DNA from: Chitinophagaceae bacterium UBA4411
Lineage (GTDB): Bacteria; Bacteroidota; Bacteroidia; Chitinophagales; Chitinophagaceae
Assembly: GCA_002400415.1 (NCBI GenBank)
Contig: DGQP01000001.1
Location: forward strand, 1-64,000
Direction of reading: 5' to 3'
DNA: 64,000 bases
Positions 17,699 to 26,124 of the stretch are shown piece after piece. How positions within the stretch are numbered: position 1 is the stretch's first letter; the number at the start of each line of letters is the position of its first letter. The position numbers were made by a program, and so were the translations under genes. Under the pieces are notes generated by a model that saw only the letters and a list, made by a program, of their open reading frames with translations, was not told where the DNA came from and did no database searches.

Positions 17699-17706
17699 CA
17701 AATCTA
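17699..17706 (-). promoter_or_regulatory. -7 box before priA
   Basis: TAGATTTG on the minus strand matches TAnnTTTG. Transcription would begin almost at the 17691 ATG, giving a nearly leaderless mRNA or translation from the ATG at 17637. Confidence 0.4.
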
Positions 17707-17752
17707 ACTATCCGGGGTTAAAGTCTCTCTTTTAAGAGCGCATCCGGCAGGT

Positions 17753-18517
17753 TCAGGGCTCTTTTCGCCATCCGCCGTTATACTCTTTCATTTTCTGACT
17801 CATCAATGTAAAAACCTTTTCTTTCAATAACCCGATGTCACTGGTTGTATAGCCATCCACAGGGATTTCCTCCAGGTACAGTATCCTGCTCCGGCCCGGG
17901 CTCAGATGAAAGAGACTTTCATAGGGCATCCGGTAATAGGCGTCCAAAAAAAGAACCGGCCTGACAGGCGTCTGCGTTTCAACCGCCACCCGGAAAGCCC
18001 CGTCATAGAATTCCTTCATGGGTTCTGTGGTCATATTAAATGTTCCTTCCGGGAAAACCATCACCGAAATGCCTTTGCTGATAAGCGATTTCAAAACCCG
18101 TACACTATTGGCCCGGTTGGCAGCACTGCTCCGGTCTACTGTTACGATCGCATTCCGGTAGATAAACCCGAATACCGGCACTTTACTCATTTCCACCTTC
18201 CCCAGTGGCCGGAATGGTTTTCTTAGTGCTTTTACAAGAATAGCTGCATCCAGGTAAGAGATATGATTGCTGACAAAAATGTAAGGTTTTGCCCCGTCAT
18301 ACGGCGCCTCATATATCTTCTGGTGCCGGATAAAGATCAGGAAGAACCAGATATCGGCCCAGAGCATACAAAGCCGGATCACCATATTGCCCCCTTTAAT
18401 ACGCCCGAAAAAACTGGCGATGACCGCAAATGGGAAGATGAGCAGCATGACGGCGACAAAAGTGATGAAGGCATAGATGCTGTATATCCATTGCAGAGGC
18501 CTTCGTAATAACATCAT
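17753..18517 (-). CDS. plsC: 1-acyl-sn-glycerol-3-phosphate acyltransferase (PlsC family)
   Basis: A 254-residue membrane-bound acyltransferase that makes phosphatidic acid from lysophosphatidate and an acyl donor. Two N-terminal membrane helices (about 10-37) precede the acyltransferase domain with NHISYLD (84-90, the HX4D catalytic motif) and FPEGTF (155-160). The ATG at 18517 overlaps the TGA of the upstream DUF4258 gene by one base (TGATG), indicating translational coupling; an in-frame TTG one codon earlier is less likely. Close paralogues act on other lipids (for example ornithine lipids), so the exact acceptor is not certain. Confidence 0.88.
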   Translation of the reverse strand: MMLLRRPLQWIYSIYAFITFVAVMLLIFPFAVIASFFGRIKGGNMVIRLCMLWADIWFFLIFIRHQKIYEAPYDGAKPYIFVSNHISYLDAAILVKALRKPFRPLGKVEMSKVPVFGFIYRNAIVTVDRSSAANRANSVRVLKSLISKGISVMVFPEGTFNMTTEPMKEFYDGAFRVAVETQTPVRPVLFLDAYYRMPYESLFHLSPGRSRILYLEEIPVDGYTTSDIGLLKEKVFTLMSQKMKEYNGGWRKEP

Positions 18518-18993
18518 CAATTGCGGTTTTTATATTTATCGTCATCGCCGGGGCAATCACAGGTCCAGTCGGTATCCAGGTCAATTACCGTAACCACCGT
18601 TGTTGCCTCATTGCATTGTGCATACACGATCCTTACCCGCTGGTCATCTTTAGTAATACCTTCCACTGCGTACCGGGGGCATCTTACATTTTTCAGGTCG
18701 CTTTTATTGTAATTAATTTTTCCCGTTTGCATGATATCTTCCACTTCTGCCTGCGAAATGCGGCGGCATTGCATCCTGCATTTTGCATGGTTACTGTATT
18801 CCAGGTAGGAAATGCGGCGGTCAAAACCTTTGTCCCGGTCTGTAGGGTTACTGGCCGGATCTTTTGGTTTTGTGGTTGTCGTTTTAGGCTTGGGAGCCGG
18901 CTCATTGCCTCCCTGGCATTGCTTTATTACAATCACGGCAATTGCCAGGATAATGATCAGAACATATGGTAACCACTTCTTATTCACTGCCAA
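18517..18993 (-). CDS. DUF4258-domain protein with one membrane anchor
   Basis: A 158-residue protein with an N-terminal membrane helix (about 8-24), a Pro/Thr/Lys-rich linker (about 30-55) and a C-terminal DUF4258 domain (about 62-145). The domain shows the family pattern SNHAKCRMQCRRIS followed by EVEDI, and ends in a Cys/Asp-rich tail. The Cys after the helix (near residue 26) could be lipidated, but the lipobox is poor. No ATG fits: the frame begins with TTG at 18993 or GTG at 18987. The stop overlaps the plsC start. DUF4258 proteins resemble toxin-like RelE/BrnT folds, but the exported position argues against that role here. Function unknown. Confidence 0.75.
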   Translation of the reverse strand: MAVNKKWLPYVLIIILAIAVIVIKQCQGGNEPAPKPKTTTTKPKDPASNPTDRDKGFDRRISYLEYSNHAKCRMQCRRISQAEVEDIMQTGKINYNKSDLKNVRCPRYAVEGITKDDQRVRIVYAQCNEATTVVTVIDLDTDWTCDCPGDDDKYKNRN

Positions 18994-19079
18994 TAATTTC
19001 TACAAATTAAAAGTAAATCTATGATTACCACTTAACTGCTGCGGAAAACCTTCAAATACCCAAAATCCTGACACATGCT

Positions 19080-19087
19080 TATCTTTG
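19080..19087 (+). promoter_or_regulatory. -7 box before mtaB
   Basis: TATCTTTG matches TAnnTTTG and overlaps an upstream in-frame ATG (19075), making that ATG unusable. Transcription would start within a few bases of the ATG at 19096. Confidence 0.45.
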
Positions 19088-19095
19088 CGGCCGCT

Positions 19096-20388
19096 ATGGC
19101 AGTATCCAAAACAGTAGCTTTTCATACTCTCGGCTGCAAGCTCAATTTCTCAGAAACATCCTCCATTTCCCGCTTATTGGAAAAGGAAGGCTTTGAAAAA
19201 AAAGAGTTTGACGACCAGGCCGACGTGTATGTGATCAATACCTGCTCGGTTACCGATAATGCCGATAAGGAATGCCGTCAGTTGGTGCGCCGCATTCAAC
19301 GAAGATCACCGGAAAGTTTTGTGGTCATCACTGGTTGCTATGCCCAGCTGAAACCCAAAGAGATTTCATCTATTCCCGGAGTTGACCTGGTGCTGGGAGC
19401 TGCCGAGAAATTCAATATTGCCCAACATATCCGGGAACTTTCCAAAGGTGATACCACTAAAATCTGCAGTTGTGATATTGGCGAAGTATCCGGTTTCCAC
19501 TCTTCCTGGTCGGTGAATGACCGTACGAGAACTTTTTTAAAAGTACAGGATGGCTGTGATTATAACTGCTCTTTTTGTACCATCCCGATGGCAAGAGGGA
19601 AAAGCCGTAGTGATAGTATCAGCAATGTTGTAAAGAATGCAGAAGAACTGGCTGCCAGCGGGGTGAAAGAAATCGTATTAACCGGCGTCAATCTCGGTGA
19701 TTTTGGAAAAGGACCGGATGGAGCCGGCAGTACGATCAGTATCAGTGGCCGGGAAGAAAATTTCTTTGAACTGGTGAAAGCATTAGACAAAGTAAAAGGT
19801 ATTGAACGCTACCGCATCTCCTCGATTGAGCCTAACCTGCTGACCAACGGGATCATTGAATTTGTGGCGAACAGCGACAAGTTCATGCCGCATTTTCATA
19901 TCCCTTTACAAAGCGGCAGCAATACGGTACTGGCTGCCATGCGGAGAAGGTATAAGCGGGAGCTATATGCCGACAGGGTGAAACTGATCAAAACATTGAT
20001 GCCGCATTGCGCCATTGGTGTGGACGTGATTGTTGGTTTCCCGGGAGAAACAGATGAATACTTCAAAGAGACGTTTGAATTTCTTCATTCCCTTGACATT
20101 TCTTACCTGCATGTGTTCACCTATTCAGAAAGAGACAATACACATGCCTTAACCCTTGCTCCTGTCGTTCCGATGAATACCCGGCACGGGAGAAACAAGA
20201 CGCTTCGCAACCTTTCTTATATGAAGATGCAGTACTTCACTGAACAGCATGCAGGGCAAACCCGGAAGGTATTGTTTGAGCACCGGGACAAAAACGGCAT
20301 GATGGAAGGTTATACGGATAATTATATCCGCATCAGCACCCCGTACAGGAAGGAATGGGAGAATACCATCGCGGAATGGAAGATATAA
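19096..20388 (+). CDS. mtaB: tRNA t6A37 methylthiotransferase MtaB
   Basis: A radical-SAM enzyme of 430 residues that turns N6-threonylcarbamoyladenosine at tRNA position 37 into its 2-methylthio form. The N-terminal UPF0004 domain has the cluster cysteines in LGCKLN, NTCSVT and TGCYAQ; the radical-SAM cluster is CDYNCSFC (about 152-159), and a TRAM-like tail follows. The start at 19096 gives the family N-terminus (VAFHTLGCKLN); a longer frame from 19075 overlaps the promoter box. The longer loop before FFELVKAL fits MtaB rather than RimO or MiaB. It is divergent from the DUF4258-plsC unit, and tRNA-Val follows 25 bases after its stop. Confidence 0.94.
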   Translation: MAVSKTVAFHTLGCKLNFSETSSISRLLEKEGFEKKEFDDQADVYVINTCSVTDNADKECRQLVRRIQRRSPESFVVITGCYAQLKPKEISSIPGVDLVLGAAEKFNIAQHIRELSKGDTTKICSCDIGEVSGFHSSWSVNDRTRTFLKVQDGCDYNCSFCTIPMARGKSRSDSISNVVKNAEELAASGVKEIVLTGVNLGDFGKGPDGAGSTISISGREENFFELVKALDKVKGIERYRISSIEPNLLTNGIIEFVANSDKFMPHFHIPLQSGSNTVLAAMRRRYKRELYADRVKLIKTLMPHCAIGVDVIVGFPGETDEYFKETFEFLHSLDISYLHVFTYSERDNTHALTLAPVVPMNTRHGRNKTLRNLSYMKMQYFTEQHAGQTRKVLFEHRDKNGMMEGYTDNYIRISTPYRKEWENTIAEWKI

Positions 20389-20398
20389 ACCAATCCCT

Positions 20399-20406
20399 TA
20401 ATTTTA
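20399..20406 (+). promoter_or_regulatory. Possible -7 box of tRNA-Val
   Basis: TAATTTTA differs from TAnnTTTG only at the last base and lies eight bases before the tRNA. No -33 TTG is evident. Confidence 0.3.
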
Positions 20407-20413
20407 CAGCACC

Positions 20414-20488
20414 GGAACGTTAGCTCAGTTGGTTCAGAGCATTACTTTGACAGAGTAGGGGTCACTGGTTCGAGTCCAGTACGTTCCA
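20414..20488 (+). tRNA. tRNA-Val (anticodon GAC)
   Basis: A 75-base cloverleaf: acceptor GGAACGT with ACGTTCC, discriminator A at 20488; D arm TAGCTCAGTTGGTTCAGAGC; anticodon stem TTACT/AGTAG (one T-G pair) around loop TTGACAG, giving GAC, which reads GUC valine codons; variable loop GGGTC; T arm CTGGTTCGAGTCCAG. CCA is not encoded, and a T run follows directly. Confidence 0.95.
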
Positions 20489-20557
20489 CTTTTTTCTTCG
20501 CTGAGTTTATTTTTTTATCACTGCAACTTTCCTGCGCATAAGTTGTCATTAATAAAG

Positions 20558-20848
20558 ATGAAGAAATACCAGGCAACCATACAGTTTGACATGAGTGATG
20601 AATTCATGGAACTGGTGCCACCGCACCGTACTTATATTAATTACCTGATTAATAAAGACATCATTGACCAGTATGCTGTCAGCATGGAAACACAACGGGT
20701 CTGGATAACCCTGACAGCAGAGACAAAAGAAGAAGTGATCAAAGTACTGGAGAAATCCCCGCTTTTCAGGTTCTGGCGCTACGAGATCGATGAATTATTC
20801 GTACTGGATGGGCAGCATTACCGGCTGCCGGCTGTACAGCCTAATTAA
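20558..20848 (+). CDS. Small YCII/muconolactone-isomerase-like hypothetical protein
   Basis: A 96-residue cytoplasmic protein. The ATG at 20558 is chosen over an in-frame TTG at 20543. Its strand-helix pattern (YQATIQFDMSD, RVWITLTAET, EEVIKVLEKSP, YEIDELFVLD) suggests a dimeric ferredoxin-like fold of the YCII or muconolactone isomerase type; the active-site residues of those families are not obvious. Its TAA stop shares the sequence TTAA with the stop of the convergent tag gene, so the two coding regions overlap by four bases. Confidence 0.75.
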   Translation: MKKYQATIQFDMSDEFMELVPPHRTYINYLINKDIIDQYAVSMETQRVWITLTAETKEEVIKVLEKSPLFRFWRYEIDELFVLDGQHYRLPAVQPN

Positions 20849-21402
20849 GCTTTTTTCTTTGCCGTCCATTTCGGTTTTTGCTTCAATACCTTTTTATAAA
20901 CAGGACAGGTTTCGGTATGGCAACCGGGCAGATAACCGGTACTCATTAAAAATTCGTTGACAATCTCACCGCCGGTAAAACGGAAAGTGGATTTAAAAAT
21001 CTTTACCCACTCCTCCTTTGTTTTCGGATGATGATGATCCAGCCATTTTTCAAAGGATCCGAATTCTTTCTGCAATAACTGAATTGCTTTAGCATTATGT
21101 ACTGCTGCTTCGATTTTAAGCCGGTTGCGGATGATACCTGCATCCTGCATCAATTTCTCTTTTTTCTTATCTGTATAGCGGGCTACTTTATCGATCCTGA
21201 AATCATCAAAGGCCTTGAAAAAATTATCTTTCTTTTTCAGGATCGTTTCCCAACTGAGCCCGGCCTGGTTGATTTCTAAGACTAACCTTGCAAACAAAAG
21301 GTCATCATCATGAATCGGGAACCCATATTCATGGTCATGGTAATACCGGTGAACTGTGTTTTTCCCCGCATTCTGTACAAACTCGCAATAGGAAGCAGCC
21401 AT
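20845..21402 (-). CDS. tag: DNA-3-methyladenine glycosylase I
   Basis: A 185-residue base-excision repair enzyme that removes 3-methyladenine from DNA. It has the family pattern: an N-terminal Cys6, the YHDHEYGFP motif (about 21-29, equivalent to DQHEWG-P in E. coli Tag), the aromatic-Glu active-site region (GLSWETILKK) and a C-terminal zinc ligand segment GCHTETCPVY (about 164-173). Its stop overlaps that of the convergent small gene. The GT-C gene upstream on the same strand ends nine bases before this start, so they may share a transcript. Confidence 0.94.
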   Translation of the reverse strand: MAASYCEFVQNAGKNTVHRYYHDHEYGFPIHDDDLLFARLVLEINQAGLSWETILKKKDNFFKAFDDFRIDKVARYTDKKKEKLMQDAGIIRNRLKIEAAVHNAKAIQLLQKEFGSFEKWLDHHHPKTKEEWVKIFKSTFRFTGGEIVNEFLMSTGYLPGCHTETCPVYKKVLKQKPKWTAKKKA

Positions 21403-21411
21403 CTTTCAATA

Positions 21412-23046
21412 TTATTTTGTGAATACTTCTATAACACCCCTTGTTTCGCCCTGCCGCGGAGCCGGGAAAGAATCAATTTTATTATAATGCCGCAATAATG
21501 AATCCCGTACCCGGAACGGGTAAAAATTATTCAGGGAAGGGATGTGCTCAAACAATACAAGATCATATTCCTTATTACCGATTCGCTTTTCAAACATTTC
21601 AGCCTGTTTGTTAAACATGGCTACACCAAGATGATACCAGAGCGGGTAATTCGGCCCCTTCTCCAGTTCAAAGGGCATCTCTTTTGCCAGCGGGGTCAGC
21701 TCGGTCATATTTAAAACCCTGAGGTTTTTCCCTTGCTTTACCATATCCATATTCAGCAATCTTGACATTCCATCTGCCGTGGCAGCGGGCATATATATCT
21801 TATGAAAAGATTTTAACGGCGAAAAAGTCCATTGCGACAAAGGAATATCAGCAGTGTCTTCGTTATTGATAATAAATGTTCTTTTATTTACTACGTTCTC
21901 TCCTGTGGGAGATACGGTTGCCACATCATTGCTTAATGACCTTTCAGCGATACGCTGAAAATATTTCCAGTACACACTGCTCCACCATAAAAGAATACCT
22001 GCTGAACAAACAACAGCCATTTTCATTTTACTGAAATCAACAGAAAACTGGCCTGCCAGCAAGGTCAGGATATAGGCAATGGCGAATGAATGATAGAAAA
22101 TATTGTTATCCGGTGGCGTATAACTTGTCACTTGGAATATAGCCGCTTCAGCAATAATTCCCAACGTGAGTAAGAGGAATAAAAAATTGGCTTTATCATT
22201 CCAGCATTCTTTCCAGTTCCGGAAACGCAGTACAAGGAGTAAGCCAATAATAAAAAGATAAAACTTCAGCCATTGTGATCCGGAAAAGAAATCGTTAGCA
22301 ATTTCAAACGCAGATATACGGCCCGAATGCGGGGCCTGCCCGTGGTTGAACCAATATGAAAAGCCGTAATTCGATAATGGTATAATGAATACAGCCATGA
22401 ACAGGACGAAACCTCCTCCGTATATAAAAAGATATTTCCATCTTTTATACTGTACACTATAAAAGAAAACCAATGCCGCACAAAGGAGGAAGGTTAATGC
22501 GCCTGCATCTTGTTTGGTAAAAAAAGAACAAACTGTAAAAAAAGCTGATAACAGCAAAGCCGGAATCGTAAACCGGTTCTTTTCATTCACCAGGGCTTTT
22601 AATAAGAAAGCAATGGCGATGAATTCATAAACGATTACCGTATGATTATACCAGGGCCAGAAATTAAAAAAGGAATAAGAAAGGCAAAAAAGTAGTACTG
22701 CGGAAAACTTAATACCGGGATTCACCCTGAAACTGTTCAGGATAGACCGGAAAGCCAGCCCTGACAGTATATTAATAAAAACCTGTGCCTTTACCAGGGT
22801 GATCATTTGAGCCCCAAAGATTTTAAAAAAGATCCCCGGGATGACCCAATACATACCCCCCAAAGGAGTTCCAAAATCCCGGAAGGGTATCTGACCCTCG
22901 CTGACCCGGTATGCTCCTTCCCAGGAAAGAAAAATATTGACCCTGTAGGGAAATGTGACAAATAAGGGAACGCCCGCCAGCACCAAAATGACCGCCAGTT
23001 CTGCATAAGAGAGGTATTTGTGCTTAATTCCCGTGCTAATGCTCAT
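21412..23046 (-). CDS. Multi-pass GT-C type glycosyltransferase-like membrane protein
   Basis: A 544-residue inner-membrane protein with around eleven predicted helices. The first extracytoplasmic loop has WEGAYRVSEGQIPFRDFGTP (about 42-61), with acidic residues Glu43 and Asp57 placed as in GT-C enzymes that use polyprenyl-phosphate sugars. A C-terminal soluble region (about 390-544) is periplasmic. The family resembles GT39/ArnT-like and hypothetical Bacteroidota transferases. It is divergent, across 74 bases, from an operon predicted to make polyprenyl-phosphate-arabinofuranose, which makes it a candidate user of that donor; this is inference from position only. Confidence 0.72.
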   Translation of the reverse strand: MSISTGIKHKYLSYAELAVILVLAGVPLFVTFPYRVNIFLSWEGAYRVSEGQIPFRDFGTPLGGMYWVIPGIFFKIFGAQMITLVKAQVFINILSGLAFRSILNSFRVNPGIKFSAVLLFCLSYSFFNFWPWYNHTVIVYEFIAIAFLLKALVNEKNRFTIPALLLSAFFTVCSFFTKQDAGALTFLLCAALVFFYSVQYKRWKYLFIYGGGFVLFMAVFIIPLSNYGFSYWFNHGQAPHSGRISAFEIANDFFSGSQWLKFYLFIIGLLLVLRFRNWKECWNDKANFLFLLLTLGIIAEAAIFQVTSYTPPDNNIFYHSFAIAYILTLLAGQFSVDFSKMKMAVVCSAGILLWWSSVYWKYFQRIAERSLSNDVATVSPTGENVVNKRTFIINNEDTADIPLSQWTFSPLKSFHKIYMPAATADGMSRLLNMDMVKQGKNLRVLNMTELTPLAKEMPFELEKGPNYPLWYHLGVAMFNKQAEMFEKRIGNKEYDLVLFEHIPSLNNFYPFRVRDSLLRHYNKIDSFPAPRQGETRGVIEVFTK

Positions 23047-23120
23047 ATAATCAATATGTTTTTGTAAACATAAAGCAAATAAAGTATTATCAAAATTGCA
23101 ACATTATTAAATCTGCGTTT

Positions 23121-24038
23121 ATGTTTGTATTTTGGCCGCTAATCTGTTCCAAAGTGGCTTATATCAAATTATTACGACCGAAAGACTGGGCAAAAAATTG
23201 CTTTCTTTTTATCCCCTTATTTTTTGCAGGAGAGATTTCCAATACTGATAAGATACTCCAGATTATCTGGGGATTTATCGCTTTTTCCTGCATTGCCAGC
23301 AGTATCTATATTTTAAACGACTACCGGGATATTGAAGATGACCGCAAGCACCCGGTAAAAAGTAAGAGGCCACTGGCCAGCGGCGCTGTTTCCAAATCAC
23401 TGGCTTTGGTGATCGCTGCAGTACTTATCATAGGCGGGTTTACACTGGCCTGGTTTATCCGGGACAAATTCCTGTTTGTGCTGGGTATCTATTTTTTGAT
23501 CAACCTCGGTTATTCATTTGGGCTCAAAACAGTTCCCATCCTGGATATTTTCTTATTAGCGATTGGCTTTGTGCTGCGGGTAAAAGCAGGTTCAGTAATT
23601 GCCTTTATTCCTTTATCAGAATGGATCGTCATCATGGTATTCCTGCTGGCCCTGTTCATGGCCATTGGTAAAAGAAGAGATGATGTATTACTTAAAGTCA
23701 GTTCCGGGGTGGACATGAGAAAATCAGTGAAAGGATACAACCTTGAATTCTTAAACGTACTTCTTTCTCTTGTTTGTGCTGTTATCATCGTAGCCTATTT
23801 TATGTACACCATGTCGGACGAAGTAAAAATGAGATTAGGCACGTACCGTCTTTATTATACCTGTATCTTTGTGATGGCCGGGATCATGCGGTACCTGCAA
23901 ATCATATTTGTATCAGCTGATTCCGGGTCGCCAACTAAGATCCTTTACAAAGACCGGTTCATTCAACTTTCCCTTCTCCTCTGGATAGCCAGTTTTATTG
24001 TAATCATTTACATCAAAGACATAACTATCTTCAAATGA
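23121..24038 (+). CDS. UbiA-family polyprenyl-phosphate phosphoribosyltransferase (DPPR synthase-like)
   Basis: A 305-residue UbiA prenyltransferase-fold membrane protein. LLRPKDWAKN (17-26) and the metal-binding NDxxDxxxD (Asn66, Asp67, Asp70, Asp74) followed by RKHPVKSKRPLASG match decaprenyl-phosphate phosphoribosyltransferases (Rv3806c type), which move 5-phosphoribose from PRPP to polyprenyl phosphate. Nine helices are expected. The start is uncertain: the ATG at 23121 is followed by a promoter-like TATTTTGG at about 23129-23136, and a GTG at 23154 would give the usual VAYIKLLRP start. The stop overlaps the next start (ATGA), so the operon is translationally coupled. Confidence 0.88.
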   Translation: MFVFWPLICSKVAYIKLLRPKDWAKNCFLFIPLFFAGEISNTDKILQIIWGFIAFSCIASSIYILNDYRDIEDDRKHPVKSKRPLASGAVSKSLALVIAAVLIIGGFTLAWFIRDKFLFVLGIYFLINLGYSFGLKTVPILDIFLLAIGFVLRVKAGSVIAFIPLSEWIVIMVFLLALFMAIGKRRDDVLLKVSSGVDMRKSVKGYNLEFLNVLLSLVCAVIIVAYFMYTMSDEVKMRLGTYRLYYTCIFVMAGIMRYLQIIFVSADSGSPTKILYKDRFIQLSLLLWIASFIVIIYIKDITIFK

Positions 24039-25372
24039 CAAAGAAAGATATTGCCAACTGGGGCAATTACCCGGTGATTGAAAGCGATGAAAAATCCGTC
24101 TCTTTTACAAATGATATCCAGCAGTACGCAGCTACAACAAAAAATTTTATTGCCCGCGGGAATGGCCGCTGTTATGGTGATGCCTCGTTAGCAGAACAAA
24201 CCATTTCAACACTCAAATACGACAAAATACTCTCCTTTGACACGGAAAAAGGGATACTGGAATGTGAGTCAGGATTGACATTGGATAAGATACTGGAAGT
24301 GATCGTTCCCAAAGGATGGTTCCTGCCGGTTACTCCCGGCACGAAATTCATAACGGTTGGCGGTGCTGTAGCCAGCGATGTGCACGGGAAAAATCACCAT
24401 GTGGATGGTTCATTTTCTGCACACGTCATGGAAATGGATGTGATACTGGCGAGTGGTGAAATGATCACCTGCTCCCCTTCCTCTTATACTGATCTGTTCT
24501 GGGCTACCTGTGGCGGTATGGGACTAACAGGTATTATTGGCCGGGTGAAGTTTGACCTGAAAAAAATCGAAAGTTCTTATATCAAACAAAAACAGGTAAA
24601 AGCTAAAAACCTGGAAGAAGTGATCCGGCTGTTTGAGGAATATAAGCACTATACCTATTCCGTTGCCTGGATCGATTGCTTAAAGAAAGGAAAGAATTTT
24701 GGAAGAAGTATTTTGATCCTTGGTGAACATGCCAAACAGGATGAATTGCCGGAGAACAAAAAGAAAGAACCTTTAAAATTGCCGGCTAAAAAACAGATCA
24801 CTTTCCCTTTTACGCTTCCTTCTTTTGTATTAAATACATTCACGGTAAAGGCGTTCAACTTTCTTTACTACGGGAAAAATTTCAAAAGGGAGATCAACAA
24901 CGTTGTTTCTTACGAACCTTTCTTCTACCCCCTTGATGCGATATTGCACTGGAACAGGGGCTACGGAAAGAAGGGATTTGTTCAATACCAGTTTGTATTG
25001 CCTCTCGAAAGCAAGCAAGGCCTGATCGAAATATTACAACGCATCAGTGACCAGGGTTTGGGGTCTTTCCTTGCCGTATTAAAAGTATTCGGCAAACAGG
25101 ATGATCTCATTTCCTTCCCGATGGAAGGATACACTCTGGCACTTGATTTTCCTGTCCGGAAAGGCCTGTTTGAATTCCTGGATCAATTGGACCAGGTGGT
25201 GCTGAAATACGGCGGCCGTCTGTATATGTCAAAAGATGCCAGGATGGACCCTTCTGTATTAAAGGCCGGGTACAAACGCCTGCCTGAATTCATGGATATC
25301 GTAAAAAAATATAATCCCGAAGCAAGGATCCGGTCTGTGCAGTCTGACCGATTAGCATTAACCACTAACTAA
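24035..25372 (+). CDS. dprE1: DprE1-like FAD-dependent oxidase (polyprenylphosphoryl-ribose 2-oxidase)
   Basis: A 445-residue FAD-binding oxidoreductase of the VAO/ALO type. RGNGRCYGDAS (41-51) and VGGAVASDVHGKNHH (about 108-122) bind FAD; the C-terminal half matches DprE1, including LYMSKDAR with Lys400, the counterpart of catalytic Lys418 in the M. tuberculosis enzyme. The residue aligned with Cys387, the site hit by covalent benzothiazinones, is Ala369 (TLALDFP against NICVDFP). The predicted reaction is oxidation of polyprenyl-phosphoryl-ribose at C2. It overlaps the phosphoribosyltransferase gene by four bases and precedes a DprE2-like reductase. Confidence 0.88.
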   Translation: MTKKDIANWGNYPVIESDEKSVSFTNDIQQYAATTKNFIARGNGRCYGDASLAEQTISTLKYDKILSFDTEKGILECESGLTLDKILEVIVPKGWFLPVTPGTKFITVGGAVASDVHGKNHHVDGSFSAHVMEMDVILASGEMITCSPSSYTDLFWATCGGMGLTGIIGRVKFDLKKIESSYIKQKQVKAKNLEEVIRLFEEYKHYTYSVAWIDCLKKGKNFGRSILILGEHAKQDELPENKKKEPLKLPAKKQITFPFTLPSFVLNTFTVKAFNFLYYGKNFKREINNVVSYEPFFYPLDAILHWNRGYGKKGFVQYQFVLPLESKQGLIEILQRISDQGLGSFLAVLKVFGKQDDLISFPMEGYTLALDFPVRKGLFEFLDQLDQVVLKYGGRLYMSKDARMDPSVLKAGYKRLPEFMDIVKKYNPEARIRSVQSDRLALTTN

Positions 25373-25389
25373 CCATTAAGAAAGATACA

Positions 25390-26124
25390 ATGCCTTCCAC
25401 CGTACTTATCCTGGGTGCCACCTCCGATATGGCTGTTGCCCTCGCTAAAAAATTCGCATCCAAAGGACATAATATTCAGCTGGCGGCCCGCAATGCAGAG
25501 CGGTTAAAATCTCTTCAGTCTGATTTATCAATCCGTTATAATATTACGTCCAGCATTCATGAATTTGATGCTGTTAAGTTTGAACAACATCAATCCTTTT
25601 GGGATTCACTGAACCCCAAACCTGATATCACGATCAGTGTGATGGGATATATGAATGATAACGACAAAGTAATTGCCGAACAGGGTGAGACCCTGAAAAC
25701 AATACATACCAATTACACAGGCCCCGTTTCTATCCTCAATATTGCCGCTAATGAGTATATGGCAAAACAGCAGGGAACAATTGCAGGTATCAGTTCGGTT
25801 GCGGGAATGAGGGGGCGGCAAAGTAATTATATCTATGGCAGTGCCAAAGCAGGTTTTACAGCCTATTTATCCGGCCTCAGGAATAAATTATTCCATCACA
25901 AAGTGCATGTACTGACAGTTTTGCCCGGCTTTGTGTACACTAAAATGACCGAACACCTCAACTTACCTAAACTGCTTACTGCCCAGCCTGAAAACGTTGC
26001 AGATGCGGTATACAAAGGCATCCAGAAAAAGAAAAATATTGTTTTTGTAAAATGGTTCTGGCGCTGGATCATGCTGATTATTACATCTGTTCCTGAATTC
26101 ATGTTCAAAAAGAAAAAACTGTGA
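25390..26124 (+). CDS. DprE2-like SDR (keto-intermediate reductase)
   Basis: A 244-residue short-chain dehydrogenase. The cofactor loop is GATSDMA (9-15), ARNAER after strand 2 suggests NADPH or NADH binding, SSVAGMRG (about 138-145) holds the catalytic Ser, and YIYGSAK (about 150-156) the Tyr and Lys. Its place 17 bases after a DprE1-like gene and the unusual GATSDxA loop fit DprE2, which reduces the 2-keto intermediate to polyprenyl-phosphoryl-arabinose. The C-terminus (WFWRWIMLIITSVPEF) is hydrophobic, as in DprE2 homologues. It overlaps the next gene by four bases. Confidence 0.85.
   Translation: MPSTVLILGATSDMAVALAKKFASKGHNIQLAARNAERLKSLQSDLSIRYNITSSIHEFDAVKFEQHQSFWDSLNPKPDITISVMGYMNDNDKVIAEQGETLKTIHTNYTGPVSILNIAANEYMAKQQGTIAGISSVAGMRGRQSNYIYGSAKAGFTAYLSGLRNKLFHHKVHVLTVLPGFVYTKMTEHLNLPKLLTAQPENVADAVYKGIQKKKNIVFVKWFWRWIMLIITSVPEFMFKKKKL

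Noticed and set aside
18517..18993. Toxin of a toxin-antitoxin pair
   Set aside because: DUF4258 can resemble BrnT/RelE folds, but this protein has a membrane anchor and its partner is PlsC, not an antitoxin.
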